Assembly (NCBI GenBank): GCA_023078555.1
Contig: CM041198.1
Location: 9,719,836-9,783,835 of the forward strand
Length of the DNA stretch: 64,000 nucleotides
From: Ulva prolifera
Lineage: Eukaryota; Chlorophyta; Ulvophyceae; Ulvales; Ulvaceae
Direction: 5' to 3'
Shown: positions 36,848-47,055 of the stretch, in pieces
Numbering within the stretch: the first letter of the stretch is position 1
Layout of the letters: every line of letters starts with the position of its first letter
Position numbers and translations under genes: made by a program
Notes under the pieces: model-generated
Database searches by the model: none
Told to the model about the DNA's origin: nothing
Seen by the model: only the letters and a program-made list of their open reading frames with translations

Positions 36848-38279
36848 CTATTTATGCCCTGAGGCCGTGTCGTGCTGCTGTTCCTGTTCACTGCTGGCAG
36901 CAATGTTAGTTGACTGCAAGTGCCACATGCGCAACGAATTGCATCCATCTGTCAGGGCCCCATCACCCCATTCCCCCTCATCTTCCTCCCAGAATCGGCG
37001 ATGGCCAGATGTGGTGGCTAGGAGAGGCAGTGTGCTGTGCATGGCAACACTGCTGATGGTGTCGGGAGCAGCCCATATGGTCTCAGCAAGTTTGCCAGTA
37101 GAGAGTTCAAAGATGGCGACCTGGCCACTGCTTCCCCCCGCCAGGAGGTGCCTGCCGCACGGCTCAATGTCAAACCAGAGGCGCTGATTTGTCAGCGTGT
37201 CTGGCACGTGCATATCATACAGGCGGTCTCCCGTATACCTGATGTCCCAGCATGTAATATTGGGATCTTTGCGAGCCCTTGAATAGATAAAGTTCCCACA
37301 CCTGCAAAGGCACTTCATTGAATTTACGCTCTGATACAACATTGAGAGCCTGTCAAATGGCTGTCCACCTGTATGGAAGCGATGCCAGCCTAATGCAGTC
37401 ACATCACGAACAGGAGGTGGATAGCATGCAGGACAAACCTGGAGAATTTGAGTTGAACAATCCCATGGGCATGACCCAGCATAGAGCTGACTTGCTCGAA
37501 TGAACGTAGGTCAAACATTGCGATCAGAGCAGTGAACGTCCCAGCTGCAAGCAGGTCTCCTTGCGGGGCACAGTCAATTGCTGAAACAATCCCAGCCTGC
37601 CTGCCCTGCAGCTGCACGGGCATTGTGTCGTGGTCTCTGCCAGGTCGTGTCAGACTCCACAGTGCCAGCCGACCTTTGAGACCACCGAGTATCCTGCGCA
37701 TACTCCAGAATGCCACAGAGTGACCAGCATACACAAAGCAGCCCCTGGTGGAGATACATTGAGACTGCTGATAGCATAGCATTTCCCTGAGGAAGCTCAC
37801 CGTTCGCAATCTTGGTGAAAGCATATGCTGTGACACGCTGTCACTTCATCTGCACCATCATATGTGCGGTATGTGCAGCGTACAGTGCCAGTGTTTGCGT
37901 CCCACAGGCACACCGGCTTACCACGACTAGCCTCCGCGAAACACGCCGTCTGAGCAACTTGGAAGTTACATGCGGGATACCACTGCACGTCGTAATTGTT
38001 TTCGCCAGTGTGCACAGACAGAGATGGTGTCAAAGGGGTGCACGGAGAGGATGCAGCCTCTTGGCCGGCCAAGACAGCAGCTGCTGCATCAGACGGAACG
38101 GTGAAGATGTCAGCTCTGTTGTCATCCTGGACGGCCAGCAATGAGGTACCGTCTGGTGACCAGCTGCATGATCTCCAGAAATCAGAACAAGGGAAGCGCT
38201 TGGACGCCTTCTGGTCCTCCGGACGTCTGGACCACTCTGCCAGGCAGCGGAGGTTGACTGACCCTTCAATAGTCCACAT
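36848..38279 (-). CDS. WRAP53: WD40-repeat protein of the WRAP53/TCAB1 family
   Basis: In animals TCAB1 binds the CAB box of small Cajal-body RNAs and of telomerase RNA and brings them to Cajal bodies. Exons, 5' to 3', are 38279-37801, 37744-37439 and 37301-36848, phase-consistent, 412 residues. Family blocks seen in order: CSWSPDGTSLL, NNYDVQWYP, CLWDANTGTVRCTYRTYDGADEVTACHS, LTRPGRD, GIVSAIDCAPQGDLLAAGTF, GHAHGIVQLKFS, YSRARKDPNITCWDIR, and TNQR-WFDIEPCGRHLLAGG, with LLATTSGHRRF near the end. Together these identify the family rather than WD40 proteins in general. An in-frame stop lies upstream of the chosen ATG. The tail is acidic then Gln/His-rich. Introns are short (56 and 137 bp). A role in algal telomerase or scaRNA biology is inference by homology. 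Confidence 0.9.
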
Positions 38280-39000
38280 CGAAATGGCCGAGCTGGTCTC
38301 ACGAACGACTTATGTGGGAGCAACTGGTGCAGAGACAAATCACACCAGCAATGCCTATCACAATGACACCTAATTCCTGACGGTGTGCCAGCTGATCATT
38401 GCCCAGACTTTGCAAAGCCAGGTAATTGTTTCGTCTTAGTGTAGGCTACTTGGGTGCAACGCGGCCAGGTCCGACTAACCTATACAGGCATTTACAGGTA
38501 GTGCGTCAAAAGAATTCGAGACCCATGCAGCACACCGTATCGTGATGTTCTAATCCCAGCGATGACATACTTCAGAGGCCATGAGTAGAAATGCATTAAG
38601 AAGACGCTATTTGGTCATTGACCGTAGCGCACCGCGATGCGCGGCCTATACCATGGCTCGAGGCAACCCCATGGCCGCCTCGCGAGATGGAAGATGCCCT
38701 TCGCCACCCGGCTTGATGGCACCAATGACATTCCGATAGGCTGTGAACGAACGACAAAATTCATTGCAACAGCACAAGAGGCATTTCCCTTCAGTCAGAA
38801 TGGCGAAATGACGGTGTCGTAGAAACCATGGGGCGGCATTGATGACGCTTCTGCGGGGTTGGACGCCATGCTGTCGCAGTCATCCCCTCGCACTGGCACC
38901 GGAAGCGCATTGCATCAGTGCAGCGTGATGGCGTCAGGCGGGGGGTGGGGGGTGGTGTATCCCGCCGCTCTGTGGCGCGCAGGAATTTGGGTGCGACTGT
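38280..39000. other. Intergenic region upstream of the WRAP53-like gene
   Basis: No gene was recognised. It should contain the WRAP53-like promoter (read leftward). Confidence 0.4.
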
Positions 39001-39117
39001 GTGGCGCCGGAGCTGGTGTTTGTGCTTACAAAGGACAGAGGCCGGGCATGCTACCTGTTCTCGGAATCCATTCTTAAACCCATTCACGCTGCGTGGCGCG
39101 GGAGTTGGTGTTTGTGT
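39001..39117 (-). mobile_element. Short LINE (family 2) 3' end, minus strand, with imperfect target-site duplication
   Basis: TTACAAAGGACAGAGGCCGG, then GCATGCTACC...CGGAATCCATTC, is the reverse complement of the family-2 tail seen at 49-51 kb. It is flanked by about 25 bp starting GTGGCGCCGGAGCTGGTG (39001) and again, with a few changes, GTGGCGCGGGAGTTGGTG (about 39092). This is a roughly 65-bp, severely truncated insertion. Confidence 0.75.
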
Positions 39118-39179
39118 GCTGGTGTGGTGTTTATGCACTTGGATGTACTGTTGATGTACCGACAGGCTGCATCGGAGTG

Positions 39180-39290
39180 GTTGACCTGGGACTGTTCTTC
39201 GTTCGGGGGCAGTGCTTGTCTTATGGGGTTGCGAGGTACCAATGTGCAGTTCCCGCCGTACTACCTCTGTCACTTTGTCTTTGTAACATG
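39180..39290 (+). repeat. Family-1 3' end fragment
   Basis: Ends TACTACCTCTGTCACTTTG then TCTTTGTAACATG, a diverged version of the family-1 terminus. It is adjacent to the LINE fragment at 39001. Confidence 0.55.
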
Positions 39291-39678
39291 TCATGCGGAA
39301 CAGAACAATACATACGTCAGAAATGCAACCCATTGTATCTGCTTGGCCACAGTGTCTCCGACTCGCCTTGCAATGGCACAGCGCCCACAGGCACATGTTA
39401 CAACCTCATCACCAGGACCGTTGCCTCTACCATCTCATCATCCGCCACCATACCTTTCTACGCCCACCTCAGCGCATGTGTTAAACCTTACCTGCTCGCA
39501 CGCGTGGTGTTCAGGATGCCCTGCAGGCCCCTCTGGGATCGGAGGCGTATAACAACGTCTCCCCAACACACAAGAACGCACCTCCAGCTATCCAAGGGGA
39601 TTCTGCACAGAATTCACCGCCCGGCGCAGGTACAGCGGCCTGTCCAAACCTCCCACAGGATACAGCATGTCTCAGACA

Positions 39679-42600
39679 TTACTGCTCCAGGACAGCCCTG
39701 TACAGACTCAGATAGTCCTCCCCAGCTTTCCGCCAGCTCATGTCCGAGTCCATATTCCGCCGGCTGATCTTGTCCCACTGCGCCCGGTCATCCTTAAACA
39801 ACCGGAATGCACGGTCCAGCGCCGCGCTGCAGCTGCGCTCGTCCGTCCCATCAAACACGATGCCGTTGCCGTTGTTTGCATCCTCGTCAGTGTCCGCCAC
39901 GGTGTCGGCGAGGCCCCCGGTGCGACGCACGACCGGCAGGGCCCCATAGCGCATCGCGATCATCTGTGTCAGCCCGCACGGCTCAAAGAGGGAGGGCACG
40001 ATGACAAAATCGGCTGCAGCGTACAGCATGTGCGCCAGCGGCTCGCTGTACATGATCATCAGCCTACATGTGTCCATGTGCACGTGAGTCCTGGAGCTGC
40101 GAGATGCGAGCTGCATCCACCATGCCGAGATCCTGGCCGCGCCACGTGGCTGTGCGGAGCTACTTGACCAGAAGCACATGTTCCCAATTCAAGTCACTCT
40201 GCTGCCTACGCCCGTCACACTGCCCTTCAAGTCCGTGTGCACGTTGCTGGCCACAGTCACTCAACAATAGCACAAATCATCAGCGCATCGGCGAGCAGAC
40301 ACGCACAGGAAATTGCAATGTGCCGCCAGCGCCGATGAACCTGCTGCAGACGTCCACATGCCTGAGCGCAATCATGGGCTGGGTTTCACCTGTCGCATCT
40401 AATCGATCAGCGGTTCACAGGTCACACCCACACTGCAGGAGCATGCATGCAAAACCGGCTAGAGGCGTGCACTGCGCACCTGACCATGTCGCTGCCGCGG
40501 AACTCATTCTCCGCGAGCGCCCGAAAGTCCCCGTCCGCATGCCCTGAGCCGAGCAGCGCAAATTGCCCGCCGCAGCGGTGCGTATGGCCAATACTGTGGT
40601 GGATCAGGTGGATGCCCTTCTGCGGCACGAGGCGCGTGATGCACACGACGAGCGGCGCGTCCGCGTCCTCGCGCAGCCCGAGGCCCCGCTGCAGGAAGTG
40701 CTTGCACAGCGCCTTGCCCGCCGGCGCCGCCGAGTTGAAGGGCGCTGGGATGGTGGGGTCGTTGCTGGGGCACCAGAAGGTGGTGTCGATGCCGTTGAGG
40801 ACGCCCGAGAACTTGGACGAGATGCGGGGCTCGTTGATGAGCGTGCGCAGGTAGCCCGCGGCGCCGCCGCTGCGAGCCTCCTCCGCGTACGACGGCGACA
40901 CGGTCGTGACAGCGTTGGAGTACACGATGCCTCCCTTCATCAGGTTGAGCCGCTCCGGCTGCACGGCGGCCCCGGCTGTTGTGCATACACATGCCACACC
41001 CCACCAATGCCAGCTGCACCGGCCTGGGTTCGGCACCAGCCGCCATCACAGGGTGCATGCAACGCGGCCTAGTGATCGTGTGATCTTGAGATGTTCCGGA
41101 GATCTGTGCTAGCGCTGGGGAGCTGCAGGCGCGCGACGTGGCACCCGTGGGTGACAGGCGCGAGTATGGGGGACACCGACATACTTTTGGGACGTGAGCA
41201 CTGCAGCTGACGTACGGGCAGCGCCGGGTGCGAGATGCATGCGGAAGACTGACTGGAGAACTGACGCACTGTGGCCACGTGTGGGCGCCACCGTGGATGC
41301 AGCTGTGGGGGCGCACGTTGTGTCCGATGGTGCGCTCGTCCAGTGCCTTCTCGATGTCTGCAAAGATGTCACCTGCACCCGGCCCACCGCTCCAGACACA
41401 CACCCATTGGTCTTGCAGCCGGCCACCCACCACGACACCTCACGATCCCACATCATCCCCCCACCAAGCTGTTGCCCTCGCATCAGAGAACACTCGGCCT
41501 CCGCAGCACATTTGGCAATTTCAGTGGCCAGCACACACAAGGTCCCATGCATTACCGCACCGCTTTGGCAAGCAGCGCAGCACCGGCAGCAGAGACGTGC
41601 CATAGCTCTGAGGCAGCTGCAGGACAAGGAGGCGGAGGCAGAGGCGCACCAGAAACGCCGGTCGCTCCAAATTCGTCCTGACGGCACTCGCCTGAGTTGT
41701 CCATGTTGTGGATGGTGAGCACGATGCGGGCGGAGCGCAGGCCGGCATCGTGGTAGACCTCCCAGTACAGCATCGCTGCTGCGCTGCACTGCCACTCGTG
41801 CAGGTGCAGCACGTCAGGCTGTGAGCCCAGCACGCGCAGCGTCTCGAGGCCCGCCCTGCGCACAACCTCACGCCTTCAACACGTGAGCTGCGGTTGCGAC
41901 AGCTCACTGTGAATTCCAGCAGATTTTGTCATGGCTGAAGCGCAGATGCACCACGGATATCATGCAGGCTCTGGCGCCCTCGGCCGCCCTCAAATGCAGC
42001 CGGCGCGTGTGGCTAGGGTAGCACACGGTATGTCACCCATCTCGTTCATACATCCTCCGATAGCTGTGGCGCATCTGTTGACGAAGCAGCAGGAACTGCG
42101 GGGCCTGAGGTGACCGAGGATCATGGCGCTCCCACAATGCTGTTCTCGGCCCAGCAGCAGAGCGCATGCGGCCCTGGGGATGCCGCTGCGGTGCAGCACT
42201 TTCAGTATGTACCGCTGCGGAACATGCTTGAAGCGCTGCACCGCAGCAGCCACGGCCGCACTTTGCCCATTGCCGACGTAGCCACGAGGTGGCCATGCTG
42301 GACCTCCCCCGGAACACGCCTGATGCCTGTTTAGCTCCGCCATCCGATCATGCCATACCAAACCTCAGCCCCAGAGCACCGAGCCTCTGCCGCACGTGTG
42401 CCGATGAACACATAGCACACAAGATCAGGGGCCACTGCATCTAACCGCACGCGCGAACGAGCAGCCAAGCATTCCTGGCCTCATGCCACGGGCACCGTAG
42501 AATGCCTGTGGCGGCTGCACGGCGGGCTGTGGGGGGCAGGAAGTCCCGGTGCAAGGCGTCCTGGCGGACGCACCGGCTGAAGTACAGGTAGGCTTCGAGC

Positions 42601-43808
42601 TCGTTGTAGGAGCCGCCATAGATGCGGTCCCCCCGGAAGATGTTGCACTCGTTGCGGTTGGCGGGCGCGACGAGCAGCACGGGGATGCCGTCGATGCGGG
42701 CGCGATGCACGCTCGTGCGCAGCGTCATGTGCCGCATCTCCCCGTCCCACTCCTCCCCCTTTGGGCAGTCAAAGTCCACGACGTGCTCGAGGCCCTCTAG
42801 CGCCTCTGGCGGAAGGCTGGTGTAGTACGGGAGCATCACCTGCGTGCAGCTCACCATGGCTCAGCACATCTGGCTGTGCACGGCAGCAATACGAGCAACG
42901 TGGCGTGCGTTCGTAAGCACGAAGTCATGCATGCCCATTGCATTGTTTGAGAATGATACACAGTGGGATGGTGTTGGGAGTTTGCTTCAGGGCGAGCGTG
43001 CCAGTCTGGCCTGCAGTGATGTCTGGCCTGCACAGAGCCGGCCCTTGTGATGCAGCTCTGCTGCTAGGGTGTGAGAGCGACCAGAAGATTCAATGGCATC
43101 GGGCATGGTGGCACAGCTACAGTGATCGCCGGGGATTTTGCTGGCATGTAGTGGGGTCAGTGTGAACATGGCCGGCCTTGCTTCACATGATATGAATCAT
43201 ATTGTATGCGATGTGTGAAGCCGTGGCACCAGCATTCAAGCAGGCAGTACATCATGAGATTCAGGAGTAGCACAGAGTGTCGGCACCTCCACGTCGTGGC
43301 CTTTCTCGAGTGAGGCCTTCGCGAGACCTTGCACAACATCTCCAAGGCCTCCTACCTTGGCCACTGGCGCCATCTCTGCAGTCATATGGACGATGTGCAT
43401 GGGTGCCCCATCCTTTTGAACAGTTCCCTGCCCTGGAGGGGAGTTGTCTTCCAGTACGATGGTGGGATCACGTGGTGCATTGTCCCAGAACTGTGACCCA
43501 GCTTGTGGCCAGTTGATAGCTTGTTCCAGCACATCCAGGTCCGCTGGAGCAGTAGTAGGTGCTGGCGCAACTGTTGCTGATTTTCCCGCCTGTGGAGCAG
43601 ACTCGCTTGCCGTGTGGGGCGATGATGTGGTAGCTTCAGGGCTCCGCTGTTTCATACTGGCCAGCTCTGCCTTCAATGACGCCACCTGGTCTTGCAGCTT
43701 GATGACCAGAGCATGGAGCTCTTCCCGTGATGCCTCCTTCTCTGTCTTCTTTGTTTCACTAGGTGTTGTGGGTTCACTGGCCGTCGCCGCTCGTTCAGGA
43801 GAAGACGC
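39679..43808 (-). CDS. Soluble starch synthase (GT5, KVGGL type), N-terminal exon not resolved
   Basis: Transfers glucose from ADP-glucose to growing alpha-1,4-glucan chains in the plastid. Phase-consistent exons, 5' to 3', are 43808-43287, 42839-42574, 41855-41650, 41372-41317, 40958-40480 and 40063-39679: 637 residues. The first visible exon begins in phase 0 after an AG, so a transit-peptide exon must lie upstream. Residues about 28-55 form a coiled coil. The GT5 domain opens with HMTAEMAPVAKVGGLGD (KVGGL at 151-155, ADP-glucose site), then LHLHEWQ, LTIHNMDNSGECRQDEF, VTTVSPSYAEE, GVLNGID, TRLVPQKGIHL, and the GT-B C-lobe FEPCGLTQ (536-543) and TGGL (558-561). KVGGL and the N-terminal coiled coil point to the SSIII/SSIV clade rather than GBSS; assigning III or IV needs a tree. 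All key motifs are intact. Confidence 0.93.
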
Positions 43809-44988
43809 CTGCACAGGCGGTCATCGTTAGTCCGCTTCTCATGATGCCATCTCGTCGTCGTGGTGCAGAATCTATATGAGATCGACAGCCTGCCAGCACT
43901 CAGCCACATACGTGGCATATCATAGCTGTTGGTATGTTGTTTGCGATTCTGTGCGCCCGATGGATCGCACGTGGCCGTCCCTGTTGGCAGTGCTAGGCCG
44001 AGCGCGAGCACGGGAGGGTAGATCCACGAGTAGATACTTCCGTAGCGATACGCTTGGGTCATGCAAATAGGATTTGCTTGTAATGCACACGCATTTCTGT
44101 ATTCAAGGCTATGCAGGGCAGGGCGCGACTGGGAACAGCTGTGTAAGCATGCGGAGACGTGAATACCCTGCACCATCACAATTCATAGCCAATAAGAGCC
44201 TCAGCTCAATTCCCACACCTTAACTACGATACGAGTTTTGACATGCATTGCCGTTAGCCGTCTACAGGGCTGTACTTGAGCCGGGACACACAGCAGATTC
44301 TGACGTGGCGCAACCTTGGCGCCGACAGGGCCATGTCTACAGCTGAAAGTATTCATAGTCAAACTATATCATTTACACACGCAAGTGGGGCTGCCGCTCG
44401 CTGATGTATCTGATACACGACGTAGCGGTTCCGCGGCAATATGTAGCGGGTACTGTGTGTGAAACACAGCTGTGCATCCATGACCTGGCTTTCAGATCTC
44501 AGCGTTCTTCACTCGATCCGCCAGACTGCTAGACCACAGAATCCGTCAAGTCGCTGGTGTATCAAGTCAGCGGGGCTGATCCTGTGATCGATCGAACATG
44601 TGTGGCCACAGGGCAATGTAACACGTGTACTCACTGCATCTGAATTGGGCGTGGCACAACGCATGAGAGGGTTTCGAGAACACTCGTGTCCATTGTTGAG
44701 CTGCAAGACGTGGGTGCAGGTTGTGATCTGTCACAGAACGTTTGTCGCAGTACAACGGCACCTGAGCCAGCCTATGCATGCACACACGCTGCACAATGAT
44801 GTACACACGCCGAGGCACTCATGGATGGCACGCAGTACATGATAAGTGACAGTCAGTGCTGTGCAGTGAACAGAAGGCGAGGATACCCAGAATGCACGTG
44901 AGCATCCACCCATGGCACAACACGCACTGTTGTGTGCCCAGAACCCTGATGCAGCTCTCTATCAACTCAGCCGCCGGCGAAGCGCCCT
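43809..44988. other. Upstream region of starch synthase and 3' flank of the enoyl reductase gene
   Basis: The missing first exon of starch synthase is expected here. An open minus-strand stretch at about 43815-44179 with an Arg/Ser-rich part is a candidate, but it could not be joined in phase with confidence. From 44180 to 44988 nothing was recognised. Confidence 0.4.
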
Positions 44989-46256
44989 CTAATCCATTAT
45001 CAGCAGAAGCTTGCGTTGCCGTTTCTTGCCCTCTGCCAATTGTGTGAAAGCAGTCTTCCACTCGCTCAAAGGCACACGCTCGCAGTCCGCTTTCACCGTC
45101 CCCCCCTGAATCAGCTCTGCAACCCTGTCAATCGCCTGCCTCGCTGCGTCCGGGTTGCCCTCATCGGGGGCCCCTGACATCCAGAAGCCCCTGACCCTGA
45201 TGTCTTTGAAGATGAGCAGCGGGGCCGGGATCATCACCGGTTGCTTTGACATCGCGCCGTATGTGACCATTGTGCCACCCTTGCAGAGCATCTTGGCTAC
45301 CAGTGATGCCGTCTCCCCCCCCACGCAATCAAGCGCAAGCTTTGCAGCAGGCACGCCTTGATCTTTGCACACCTGGCGCACGGTCCCCGGGGTGGCCACC
45401 ACGTCCGCCCCGAGCGACCTTAGCTGCGCTGCCAGCTGTTCCAGGTCTGGGCGATCCCGAACCACATTCACGGTGTGAATGCCTCGCTGCTTTGCAATCC
45501 GGATAATCAGCTGACCGACGCTGCTATTTGCGCCATTCTGGACGACGACATCCCCTGGGCTAAGGTCAACAAAGTTCTCTAGCATCCCCAGAGCACTACG
45601 TGGGTTGACTGTCATCGTTGCTGCTGCCTCAATAGGCAGGTTTGCGGGGACCTTGTGCCAGTCAGCCGCATCAAAAACTCCATGCGTGCGCCACGTACCC
45701 ATGCCGGTAGCGATGGGTACGACGAGGTCGCCTGCTTTTAGGGGAGAGGCGCCCTGGCCTGCAGAGATCACCTTGGCCACGCCTTCGTGTCCGGGGACGT
45801 CGTCGTACTTGGGCTTCTTCGGGTACACACCTTGCACCGTGTTCACGTCGCTGCACCGATGTGGTCGTCATGTGTGGCCGTACGCGTATGCGTGTGCCGG
45901 AGGCACGCCGCGTTTCCATGAACTGCGACATGTGCAGATGACGGTCAGTTGTCTGGACAGCGCAGTATTGACACGCACCTGGGATTGATCGGAGCAGCCA
46001 GCATTTGAACTAAAATCTGGCCCGGTCCGGGATCGTTCACCTGTAAGTCTTTCAGAGTCAACACATCAAGCGGCTCGCCAGGTTGGGTCATCACCAGCGC
46101 CGTTGCTTTGGAGTACACTTGACGCGCCATAGCTCCGAAAGGCTTGAATAAATTACGACAGAAGGAATTTTTCAGGTTTACCGAGGCCATCACTGTGGTT
46201 GCGGGTCGACAGTGGCGCGCTGTTCGCGTGGGTGTCCGCATCCTCGTCATTTCCAT
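44989..46256 (-). CDS. MECR: Mitochondrial-type trans-2-enoyl-CoA/ACP reductase (MECR/ETR1 family)
   Basis: Catalyses the NADPH-dependent last step of type II fatty acid synthesis in mitochondria, needed for lipoate. Two exons, 46256-45979 and 45850-44989, join in phase within the Ser codon of NPSDVNTVQG: 379 residues, close to the human enzyme. The leader from ATG 46256 is rich in Arg/Thr and free of acids after Glu2, as in mitochondrial presequences; a second in-frame ATG at 46190 would give a shorter leader. The conserved Tyr of the QG-Y motif (about residue 102) is the presumed catalytic residue. The Rossmann motif NGANSSVGQ is at about 198-206, and CVGGETAS and GTMVTYGAMS follow. It belongs to the medium-chain dehydrogenase/reductase superfamily; quinone oxidoreductase is less likely because of the VQGVYPKKP and FWMSG blocks. 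Confidence 0.94.
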
Positions 46257-47055
46257 CAACAACAGAGCAAGATGCTGCAAGCACCCGCGCCCCCCTCACC
46301 GATATGCTAAATCATCTCTAACGGGGCATTGCTTGCATGCAGGGGGGTTTTGGTTGTCCGTACGGCCTCACAGCTACGCAATATCCAGTTCAACCTGTGG
46401 CCACGATCAGTACCCCTGTTCTGAGAGATACACGGCCAAAGCAACTGAACTCTTTAAAGTTCTAGTTGGTAGCCACCTGCCAGTGTGTGCATAATCTTTC
46501 TATGCTGGATCTCTCTCGCAGACTTGACAACGCAGATTGTGAGAGGACATGTACATGACATGTGTGACCTCGGGAAACCTCTGCCTTTGAAGCAGCAGCG
46601 CAGACAGGCCATGATAATGGCTGAACCGAGCAGTCGCACATCATGGTATTATCTCTGAGAAAGCCCTTGGTAGCACAGATGAGACGATGCAAACAAACAG
46701 TTGTGCGAACAGCTGTACACCGAACAGCTGTACACCATGTGCAGCCAAGCCGTCCTTGGCGAAGTCCTCACAAAACAGACTCTCAGGTGTCAGACAACAA
46801 GGTCGATCTCGATACATGCTTGCAGATGCAGACTTGAGTGCACAGAATGTTCAACACCAACCTGTCAATGCAGATGCACCTCACACTCGGCAGCCCGCAC
46901 GGAGAATCAGCACGTGCCTGCCCGGCCCTAACGTACGCCGCCTGGCACATGCGCCGCTGCTCCGGCGGCGTGCTATCTGCTTGCCGGTAAGGTGGAACTC
47001 ACGGTACAAAAGCGGCCAACCGATTCCCCACTACGCCATCTCTACACCATCTACC
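46257..47055. other. Intergenic region
   Basis: No gene was recognised. A 15-bp unit (CGAACAGCTGTACAC) is perfectly doubled at about 46707-46736. It should include the promoter of the enoyl reductase and the 3' end of the large gene. Confidence 0.45.

Noticed and set aside
40504-41433. 309-codon minus frame and long plus frames over starch synthase
   Set aside because: Shadows of the GC-rich exons; only an 18-codon exon plus part-codons (41317-41372) in the minus frame is real.
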